A DNA stretch of 64,000 bases from Carallia brachiata (taxonomy: Eukaryota > Streptophyta > Magnoliopsida > Malpighiales > Rhizophoraceae). This document shows, piece after piece, positions 51,506-64,000 of the stretch. The position numbers were made by a program, and so were the translations under genes. The first letter of the stretch is position 1, and the number at the start of each line of letters is the position of its first letter. The notes below the pieces were generated by a model. That model saw only the letters and a list, made by a program, of their open reading frames with translations, did not search any database and was not told where the DNA came from. The stretch is taken from assembly GCA_021464245.1 (NCBI GenBank), contig JADCRB010000162.1:1771476-1835475 (forward strand), in the 5' to 3' direction.

Positions 51506-52475
51506 ATGCAAATTAGCCAAATAGGTACAGTAGTGAGTCTGCAAAACTAATGAAACAATAACATTTGGAGCAAAATCAAGGAAGAAAGAAGCATTCTTGT
51601 GATTGCATTTGGCTCTGAAACAAAACAAAGTTGATAGCCAAGCCTAGCCTAGCTAAGGAATATTTGAATTGTATGCAGAAAAAGCTACTTTGAGAAGCAC
51701 ATTATTTCATTTTCTAGCTGGAAGTTCCTAAGTAACTGACCATACATAGAAGGTGTTCTTTAAACAGAAACTCCTACAGTGAATTGAATTCATGAGACGA
51801 TAGTTGAACGAAAGTTGATAGTATAGCGGCCGGAATCCTTTTTTTTTCTAGGGAAAAAGTAGAGCACCAGAATTTTTGTGCCCAAAATTGTGTCCAAATC
51901 CAATGACGGCTTAAATTTTTTGCAACCACCGTGATATCTTTTATAAATAAAAAAAAATTATTTTTTATTGAAAAAAGTATCACAGTAATTAAAAGCAAAA
52001 AAAAAAGTTTCTGTTGTTGTAATAGTACTCTTATTTCTAACATGCATTCTATCCCATGACGCTGAAAAGTGACAGTATACTAGAATTTTTTTTTGTTTTT
52101 TATTTTAAAAAAAAAAGAAAAAAACAGCTTAATGTTGTAAGGAAGAAATGGAGGCTATAATCAATCAGTAATTGATAATTCGTCAACAATTAATCAGTGA
52201 TTAACTTATGATTGTATTGTATATAATACAAATTAATACCCATTGGATAAACTAAAATATTTGGAAATTAAAAAGATGGTACTTAGAGAAAAAAAACCTC
52301 CAAGGAAACCCAGAAATGATAACGAATATGCAGACATGTGACAATGCGGCATGGAGAGACAGAGAGGGGAATTCAAAAAGAGGAGGAGATTTTAATTGGG
52401 CAAAGAAAAAGAGGGACTTACAAAGGCCAGGGAGAGCCAGTGTTGACTGTGGAGGAGGAAATGAGCAAAGAACAT
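49232..52475 (-). CDS. Uncharacterised plant membrane protein with central coiled coil, 392 aa
   Basis: Four exons on the minus strand: 52475-52422, 51386-51084, 50341-50162, 49873-49232, all phase 0, total 392 aa. The first 18 residues are hydrophobic (MFFAHFLLHSQHW..) and could be a signal anchor. Hydrophobic helices are at about 50-68 and 92-107. A charged heptad-rich coiled coil runs from about 112 to 195 (LERQLAELLNELDNL, ERRNLESMLAEVEEEYDKA). A polar region (196-300) and three more predicted membrane helices (about 305-321, 325-347, 357-375) follow. I do not recognise a family, and no catalytic motif is visible. The start is the only upstream ATG that joins in frame; a further upstream exon cannot be excluded. 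Intron 1 carries a MITE (51858-52033) and a (GT)n run. Confidence 0.78.
51471..51504. repeat. (GT)n microsatellite
   Basis: About 16-17 TG units in intron 1 of the 392-aa membrane protein gene. Confidence 0.95.
51858..52033. mobile_element. Foldback MITE, family X copy B
   Basis: Starts agtagagcaccagaattttt, continues gtgcccaaaattgtgtccaa and ttttttgcaaccaccgtgat. The right arm has aaagtatcacagtaatt, the inverted match of the inner left arm. It lies in intron 1 of the 392-aa membrane protein gene. The outer part of the right arm is eroded. Confidence 0.65.
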
Positions 52476-53034
52476 CAGCGACTCTCTCTCAAGTCTAAGA
52501 ACAATGGCCGGGGGAGAGAGAGAGAGAGGAGAGAGAGTAAATGAGGTGGCACTAAGAGAGCATAGGCATGGCTGACACCTGGAATATAAACACTGACACT
52601 AGTCACCTCTTCTTGGGCATAGCCCGGATTTTGTCCCCTGATTTTTTCCTCATTAAAAAATAATTAATTATCAATTTTTTATAATTATATTAATAAAAAA
52701 TAAAATATTTTATTATTATTATTTTATTACGTAAAATATACATATAATTACAAAAATTAATAAATAATTAACTTTTCAATACATAAAAAACTTAATAAAA
52801 ATAATTTCTCAAATTATATAATTTATTAGTTCTCCTCAGACCCACCAGTATCACTAGCCCACCGGCAGGGGAGCATTTAGGACCGTGGCTTCCCGTGTCT
52901 AAGGCAGCAGTCACTAATGTTTTTCTAAAGTTTTGTGGAACAAAAAGTTAGAGATGTCCACTTCTAACTCGATTTAATGAGTCGAATTTAATTTGATTGA
53001 AAAATATTTTCTTCAGTCTAACGTGAAGATATTT
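52476..53034. other. Upstream region of the 392-aa gene
   Basis: GA-rich leader-like sequence to about 52560 (short (GA)n near 52515-52540), then AT-rich DNA. Nothing else seen. Confidence 0.4.
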
Positions 53035-53608
53035 TGATCTGCTTATGACCTGGGTGGCATTAGAAAATGCCACTAAGAAGGCGCTGTCCTGTATTTGTGT
53101 GGAAGCAGACAGCCTGACAGCTGTTAAAGCCGAACAGTCATAGCGCACGCGGAGAACTCAACTACTTGGACACATCGCGTAAGATATTATAGCCTACCTT
53201 CTGGTGTTGCTAGTTTTCCTCTTTGCATGTCAAGAGGCAATATAATGAAGTTGGCCACAACTTTGCACAACATAGCTTGGCGAATGTTGGCAAGGTCTAG
53301 ACGAGATAGAAATAACATTGCCCAAGTTTTTTTCCCTCATGGATATGGATGTATTGCACAGAGATTGGTTTGTTCGTATTATTCATGTATACTGAAAAGG
53401 AAACAGAGTTGCTAATTGGTTGGCTTTCCTGGCTTCCTTCTCTCTCATGAGAAATCCTAGTTTATCGCTCATTTGAAAACCCCCATCCGGGTTGGCTTAT
53501 TTGCTTCAAGCAGACTTGACAGGAGTTTATTTTCTTAGATCCGTAGTTATTTAGATTGGGGCTTTGCCTTCCTCGTAAACCAAAAAATAAAAATAAAAAT
53601 AAAAAAAT
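53035..53608 (+). mobile_element. 3' end of a LINE (RNase H remnant with A-rich tail)
   Basis: One plus-strand frame reads ALENATKKALSCICVEADSL and TAV (from about 53048), and in the same frame, 105 codons later, DWFVRIIHVY-stop-KGNRVANWLAFLA. These are the D-S-x-x-V and HVYREGNRVADWLA blocks of the plant L1-type LINE RNase H domain. Several stops interrupt it. It ends in an A-rich tail built of (AAATA)n-like units at 53582-53608, the expected 3' end. It lies between the two minus-strand genes. Confidence 0.75.
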
Positions 53609-53856
53609 GTTCTTCTGTCTCAAAAAAGAATATGAATTGTTGACTTCCAGAATAGAACAGCCTGGGTTCGCCCCCCATTTTCAATGGGCAAACCCTTTGG
53701 AGTTGCAGATAAATACTTTCAATAACGCTTCATTATATGTATAAATTAACAGACAAATCTATATACTGTCTATTTGCTTGGATGCAATTTTCTCTAAACG
53801 ATATATTTCGATTAATGTTACTCATCGGCCAAACAGAGAGGAACATTCATTTGGAG

Positions 53857-57819
<3,963 letters not shown>

Positions 57820-59514
57820 GGTTCCTTGGTTCTTGGTTCCTTTGGTTTGAGTGCAAATTGAACTTGGCGTTGGCACTCGGCAGGGATGGGATAGTTTGCT
57901 CTTTGAAGGTGAGCTGCTGCTGAACTTGTAGTTAACTGCAAAGGACGGCGAAGGCCGGCGGGAATGAATTAAGAGCCGGATATTTTATTCAGAAATTTTT
58001 TCATATATTTGAAAAATAATTAATAATTAATTTTTTTATAAATATAACAATAAAAAAATAAAAATAAAATATATTATATCACTTTATTTTTTTTATATTA
58101 AAAAATATATATGTAATTGTAAGAAAATTAATATTAATTATTTTTTTATATATAATGTAAAAAGAATTGGTAAAAATATTTTGTTGGGTTTGTAAATTTC
58201 ATCGCCGGCGAAGGGCAGGGTCGACAGGGCTTTCTCAAGTGGGTCCCGCTTAGAGCCATTTGGTTTTTCCCCGGTACATTGAATTCTTCCTCTTCCAATC
58301 CAATAGGGACCACTGGTTCTTGCTAATCGACCACTTGGCATTGGCTGAAAAAAAAAAACAAAATCAAGAAGAAAGAGAGGTTAAAGATTATGGGTTTCGA
58401 TAAGTAGTAATATATTTTTTGTTATACGAAGAGTTATATTATAATAATATATAAATTTTTTATAATGTATATATTTTTTTATAATGAAAAAATAAATTAT
58501 AAATTTTTATTATAAAAAGTATACATATAATTATAAAAAATTTTTATATTATTATAATATAACTCTTAAATGACTATCAAGTTAACTACCAACTTTTTCC
58601 GAAAGATTATTGAAGCGGATAAACAACTGATTGGATCCCAATGTTCAATTGGTTAAATCCACATTTACTTTTAAAAATATTAAAATATAATGTTTATATA
58701 TTTTACATAATTATTTATATTTATCTTTAATTAATCTCACACGATACAAATTTATATATTTATAAAAATATATTTTTATTTTTATTTTATTTAAATAAAA
58801 AATAAAAACTTTAAATTATGAGAATTTTTTCTTTTTCAGAAAAATAAATTTGTAAATATTAAAAGCACTCTTTGAGACTACGGTAAGTGATGATGCATTG
58901 ATGCGCTCACTTCATGTGTGGGGAGATGATGATTTTCGCTTTTTGTTTTTTGTTTTTTTTTTTTGCTTTTCTTTTTTATGTTAAGGCAATGAATTTATTG
59001 ATTTTTTTTTTTTAGCGAAGGCAATGAATTTATTGATTTTTTTTTTCAGCAAAGGCAATGAATTTATTGGTTGAGTAACATATTACTCCTCAAATTTAGC
59101 GTCAATTTTTTATTGACTGAAATCAAAACAATTTCTTTTTGTTCTTATTTTACAGTCAATGGCCAACACTGACTGGGGGAAAGAAGCCTAATAACGATAA
59201 CTAAGAATAGTGTAGAAAGATTAAAATAAACCTTTCAACGTGTACAAATGAAAAATAGAGTGCTGAGGTATTTGTTGTCTTAAAAATGTCGAAAAAAAAA
59301 ATGTGCATTGGTCTAAAGGATGGCTAAGTTAGCAACCTGAAGTTTTTTTTTTTTTTTTTTTTATATTTGTAATGTGATGGTAACTGATCGTTGAGAAAAA
59401 AAAAGCATGTAAGAGAAGGAATTAAAATTTAAACTTTAATTTTTTCAATAAAAGACACATATATTTCATCACTTCAGTTAAGTTGGATTTCAATTAATAA
59501 TAAATTTTAAGAGA
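57820..59514. other. Promoter side of the UPF0114 gene and AT-rich intergenic DNA
   Basis: 57820-57960 is GC-richer and probably contains the leader and promoter of the UPF0114 gene. 58180-58345 is another GC-richer patch with a minus-strand 67-codon frame without recognisable features. 58920-59060 shows a threefold imperfect repeat of ggcaatgaatttattgattt. The remainder is AT-rich. Confidence 0.4.
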
Positions 59515-59679
59515 GTGTTCGGTTTTACTGTTACTGATTACTGTTATTATTACTAATTGTTAATTTTTTTTACTTATTGTTGTCATTGATGAGTAATAAA
59601 ATTATAATATTTTATTAAATTAACACTAACTATTGATAGTTAAACAATAAAATGATTATTTTAGATATTTTATTTTTTT

Positions 59680-59815
59680 ATTTTATTATAATATTTTTTT
59701 CTTTTAATTAATCTAAACTAGTATTAAAAAATATAACTTATATATTTATAAATAAAATTCATTAAATATGTGATTTAAAGATGAACTATAATTTATATAA
59801 ATTTTTATTATATAA
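59680..59815. repeat. Dispersed AT-rich repeat, copy 2
   Basis: Shares ttaattaatctaaactag, aaattcattaaatatgtgat and ttaaagatgaactataattt with 28305-28475, in the same order and orientation. Confidence 0.5.
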
Positions 59816-60048
59816 ATTATTGCTTAAATTAAAAAAACAAAAGACAAAGCCTTATGGAAAAAGCGGAGGGTCACCGTATCCTAGATATTTTTTTTTTTTT
59901 TTTATAAAAATAAAAATTATAATTTTTTAATAAAAATATTATTTATTTATTGCTGTGCGCCGTCTATTTGCTTCGGCCTCTCCCTACAAGAGAGTACAAT
60001 TTCCCAAGCAGACAATTTTGCTACCTTTGCACGATGCAAGAACATTAA

Positions 60049-60380
60049 TGGCCTGTTTGGTTAACTAGAGAAAAGGGGAAAAATCAAATATAATTATTAT
60101 TTTTATTATTTTATAATTTTTTAATGTATTTAAATAATTTATTTTTTATTTTTTTTCAAAAATTATTATTTATTTTTTTCAATATTTTTTTTCTTAATTT
60201 TCTCTATTTATCAAATAACTTATTTTTCTCACAATTTTTTTCTTATAAATTACTATTCATTTTTCTTTCTCATTACTTTTTTCTCATAATTTTTTTACTT
60301 ATCTAAATAATTTTATTTTCTCATAATTTTCTTTCTCATTCTTTTGTTTTCCACACTTTTTTTCTCAATCCAAACATACT
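60049..60380. mobile_element. MITE-like pyrimidine-rich element, copy 2
   Basis: Preceded by TTAA, starts tggcctgtttggttaactag and ends tctcaatccaaacatact. The interior contains ataaattactattcattttt ctttc, shared with the element at 41953-42329. The TGTTTGG/CCAAACA ends fit a Tourist-type MITE. Confidence 0.5.
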
Positions 60381-60384
60381 ACAA

Positions 60385-61835
60385 AAGAACAAAGGACAAT
60401 TTTGTTAAAAAACAATAAGCTGCTGTTTTTTTTTAAAAGTACTCTAATTATATTTTTTTTATAAATTATTTTTAAAGACTTCTATTAACAATCAACAATT
60501 ATTACAAAACTTAACCTAACGTCCAATTTTTTACTTTTGAGAATAGTAATAACAACAATAACTTTCAAACGTAAAATCAAACACTTTTTAAACGGTATTA
60601 CTTGAATGATTAGAGCTCTTACTAATAAAGAATGCAGACAAGTTGCATTCTTGTTAATCCATTAGTACGTATTTTTAACTGATCGTACCGAAGGACGAAA
60701 TTTTACGCACAAGATAAAGCTCTGCGTGTGGATCGGATTTTTGTCTAGAGTCGCTCAGCTCCTATATTGGCTTGACTAATGTACACTTTGCAGTCATATT
60801 TACATAAGCATCCAACGAATAGTTTCCCTTATTAAATAATATGGGTTCCCTTACAAGGCCATAGTGGGCCAATGCCCCCTTTGCTTTCAGAGGAGTTGAC
60901 CCCACTTTTTGTTTTTGTTTTCCGAAAATTAGATGACTTTGGCCTTTACTTCTTCTTTTTTTTTTTTTTTTTTTAACTTTAAGGAACAAATTAATGATTA
61001 AGATTTGAATTTTATATTTTAAAATTTTTAAATTCTAATCTTAAAAAGAGAGAAATAAGGTTTTAAAATTAAAAAAGCTTAGAAAGCTACCACTATTATA
61101 TAGTTACTAATGGTCCTTATTTTTTTTTCACAATATGATATTTGCATCAAATAAACATTAATTAATTACTAATAAATTATAATTTAATTGATATTAAAAT
61201 CATTTCTAAGATTAAAAATTTCGAATTCACCTAGTCACAGTTGATTAACAAAAAAACATTAATTATTTGAACTAGACTAAATTCATAACAAAAAAGTGGA
61301 ATAAGTTACATGAAAAAAAAACAAAAGGATTTTCTTTATTCTTCAATATATTGTTTTTCCCACACTTTTTCATATTATTATTACGTAAAGCAGCAAAACA
61401 TTTTGCTCCGTATAATAATCACTGTCCATAGTGCAAGATGTTCTACGGGATTGTCAATATACTTATTGCTTGAATTAAAATTTTAAATTTAATATAACTA
61501 AATAACTTAGATATAAAAACATCACTCCGCAGATCTCAAAATTTTAATTTTAACATGAGCCGTAACAGACGATGTAAGGTTGGACCAAAAGCTGTTACTT
61601 ATATAATCAATTCTATGAGAATAGAACTTATGATAGGATTCGAATCTAATAAGTGTGAAGGCAGCTTTCAAAACACATGGCTATTCTTATTCAATCGAAA
61701 AAGATTTAGCTATCCAATGACAAGTAAAGTTGCAGGGTATATTTTTACCTAAAATAACTTTCTCTTGTGCAATTTGATTGAACGGGAAAGTATGTGGACA
61801 AAGCATATGCTTACAATACATCTTGTGTAGTGATC
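60385..61835. other. AT-rich intergenic DNA
   Basis: No gene is supported. The plus-strand frame at 61555-61752 (65 codons) and minus-strand frame at 60762-60989 have no family features. Confidence 0.4.
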
Positions 61836-63155
61836 ATGGGATAAACATAAAAATAGTCATGTAGATTTGACAAAATTATAATTAAATCCTAAACGTTAAG
61901 TTAATTTCATTTAAGTCCTAAATGAAATTGACTGTTAAAAGAGACTTTGACCACAATAAAATTTTTTTTAAAAAATTAAAAAAATGTATAAAAATTAAAA
62001 AAATGTAAACAAAATGTTAAAATTTTAATTTCTCTCTATTCTTTTTTCCTTTCTCTCTCCTCCCTCCTCTCTTTCTCTCTCCTCACCTCTCTCTCCTCCA
62101 TCTCTTTCTTCTCCCTCCTCCATCTGTTTTCCTTCCTCCCTTTCTCTCTCCTCTTGTCATATAAGATCCAATTCTATGTTCATATAATCCAACAATTTTT
62201 TTTCTTTTTTACAAAATTTGAAAGAAAGGTAGGAAGAGGAAGATGACCAGGAAAGAGAAAGGGATGAAGGAAAAGAGAGGGAGAGGAGGAAGGAGAGAAA
62301 GACGAAGGGGAGAGAGGCAAGGAGAGAGAAAGAGAGGAAAGAGGAGAGAGAGGGAAGAGAGAGAAGGGAAGGAGAGAGAGGTGAGGAGAGAGAAAGAGAG
62401 GAGGGAGGAAAGAGAAAGGAATGGAGAAGAGATAATGAATTTTTTTGAATTTTTTATTTTTTTTAATTGTTGATAATTTGAAAAGCATTTTTAACAATTA
62501 ATATTTTTTATAAGCCAAAATTTATAATTTTCTTTTCTATTTTAATTTTTTTTTTACAATTGCATTTATGTATATTTAATCAAAATGACATATTTTATTT
62601 TTTTATTCACTTTAATAAGTTAAAATGACATATTTTTTTTCTTTTTTGTTTTTAAGTTTATTGAAATTTTAATTTTTTGTTTACAATTGTATTTACTATA
62701 TTTAGTCAAAATGACATATTTTTATTTTTTTTTCACTTTAAGAATAACTTAAAATATCAAAATACTTTAAAATACATGGTACACCTTACATATCGTCTAC
62801 AACATGTCGTACTCTCTGCGACTAGAAGAGTCACTGCATCTTTTTCAACATATTGTACTAGCTAACGGCAATGGCGAGAGAAAGGAGGAAAGAATAGAGA
62901 GAAATTAATTTTTTTACATTTTGTTTACATTTTTTCAATTTTTTATTTTTTATACATTTTTTTAATTTTTTATTTTTTAAATATTTTTTTATTGTGATCA
63001 AAGTCTCTTTTAACGGTCAAATTCAACTCCGTTAAAAATAAGACTTAATTGAAATGAAATTATTAACGTTTAAGATTTAAATGAAATCACCTTAACATTT
63101 AGGACTCAGTTGTAATTTTTTCAAACCAACAGAACTATTTTTATGTTTATCCCAT
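61836..63155. mobile_element. 1.3-kb foldback element with long terminal inverted repeats
   Basis: The left end atgggataaacataaaaata g (61836) is the exact inverse of the right end, tatttttatgtttatcccat (63136-63155). The arms stay alignable inward: tcctaaacgttaagttaatt / aaattattaacgtttaagat and aaaagagactttgaccacaa taaaa / tattgtgatcaaagtctctt tta, down to atttctctctattcttttt / aaagaatagagagaaatta near 62030 and 62885, about 200-280 bp per arm. The interior holds an extra inverted copy of the CT-rich arm end (62375-62430) in a GA-rich stretch. It has no transposase and is probably a non-autonomous element of Mutator or hAT type; no clear target duplication was found. Confidence 0.72.
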
Positions 63156-63312
63156 AGATATCATGCTTAATTCGAAGAATATAGGCAGCTTTTGTTCATC
63201 ATCAAAGAACTACTTACTTAATTAATGGACTTAACTCATTAGATGTACGATAACTAAGATGATATGTCGACAAAGCATATTTAGCTATCTTTTGCGAATG
63301 CGAAAGTTGTGG

Positions 63313-63314
<2 letters not shown>

Positions 63315-63351
<37 letters not shown>

Positions 63352-63366
63352 GATCGATCGATCGAT
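63315..63366. repeat. Compound microsatellite (CT)n(ATCG)n
   Basis: About 17 CT units pass directly into four ATCG units. Confidence 0.95.
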
Positions 63367-63369
63367 TGA

Positions 63370-64000
63370 TCTTGGTATCTGTCATTGAATACTATATTTA
63401 GTTGTTGGGACTAATATTGTATTTAGATAAAATCTTAGGAAAGAAGAAAGTAGAGGAGAGAAAACTAATATAAATAAGAATTCTAATTTTACCATTTAAA
63501 AAAATATGTTATAGATTATATGAAAAATATTTGATTAGTTGATTATATATGAAACGCTTGTATAAATTTAGTTTAATAAATTTATAATACTAATATAATT
63601 TTTTATTAAAAATTTTAATAAATTTTAAAGAATGTAAAGATTTTTTTTGTTTTAAGTAAAATTGTAATTATCAATATATAATAGGGATAATATAGTCTCG
63701 TAATAAAAATATAAAAAAATTAATAACTTTTTCCCAAATCACCCAATTTTGGAAAGAATGATTTTGGTGGGTCAGAGAGAAAATTATCTTTCCTCTTCCC
63801 TACCTTCTCATTCTCAAAAAATTTTTCCAAACACAAGTATTTATTCTTTTCCTTCCACTTTCCTCTTCCTCTCATCCAGTTTCCCTTTTGCAAATACAAC
63901 GTAAGAGTCACCAAACAATTTTATCATCAAATTACTTAGTTAGTGACGGCCAAAGCAAATCTTAGAAAGGCAAGAGATGAATGGATCTAAAATAATCCCA
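63370..64000. other. AT-rich intergenic DNA to the window end
   Basis: No gene seen. 63720-63900 is pyrimidine-rich with a ttttccaaacacaag motif, possibly another decayed member of the pyrimidine-rich MITE group. Confidence 0.4.

Noticed and set aside
53640..53700. Possible Pol III B-box (gggttcgccccc) after the LINE tail
   Set aside because: Single motif without an A-box at proper spacing or a foldable cloverleaf; no tRNA or SINE could be supported.
62243..62497. Arg/Glu-rich and Ser/Leu/Pro-rich frames on the two strands
   Set aside because: Produced by the GA/CT-rich core of the foldback element; low complexity, not coding.

Overview
This is a stretch of plant nuclear DNA, most likely from a woody or other non-grass eudicot. 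The evidence is an AT-rich background, many introns with GT..AG borders, long poly-A/poly-T and (CT)n/(GT)n tracts, MITE and LINE debris, and proteins close to Arabidopsis families. I assembled the exons by hand from open frames and splice signals. Every complete multi-exon model below closes in frame at each junction.

Layout. 1-1044 (+): the 3' end of a plant putrescine/spermidine-binding-like (PotD-type) protein gene. About 3.8-14.1 kb (+): a full FEI1/FEI2-type leucine-rich-repeat receptor kinase (13 coding exons, 593 aa) with a long leader interrupted by an intron. 15.2-16.6 kb (-): an intronless BAHD acyltransferase (453 aa). From memory, the first two families are adjacent in Arabidopsis (At1g31410, At1g31420) and a BAHD gene, At1g31490, lies nearby, so 0-17 kb looks like conserved microsynteny. 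16.7-31.4 kb: gene-poor, AT-rich and transposon-rich, with foldback and Tourist-like MITEs, a LINE tail and a possible SINE. 31.6-35.6 kb (+): a pectin acetylesterase (12 coding exons, 399 aa, one GC-AG intron). 38.97-40.78 kb (-): a small conserved plant protein of 147 aa with a CxxC motif and unknown function. 41-49 kb: mostly repeats, with weak unsupported open frames. 49.2-52.5 kb (-): an uncharacterised 392-aa membrane/coiled-coil protein. 53.86-57.82 kb (-): a 276-aa UPF0114 (YqhA-like) membrane protein with a probable plastid transit peptide. 58-64 kb: AT-rich DNA with repeats and a 1.3-kb foldback element.

The genes do not form one pathway. The receptor kinase (cell-wall sensing in Arabidopsis) and the pectin acetylesterase both concern the wall, but nothing in the sequence links them. 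I found no convincing undescribed system. The most interesting signals are structural. A 132-bp piece of plastid rbcL sits in an intron of the UPF0114 gene, next to a 27-base C run. A foldback MITE family occurs in two neighbouring genes' introns and once more between genes. The receptor kinase leader carries an upstream ORF that overlaps the start of the main frame. A perfect 13-bp hairpin lies just upstream of the pectin acetylesterase TATA box. Two conserved proteins have no known function.
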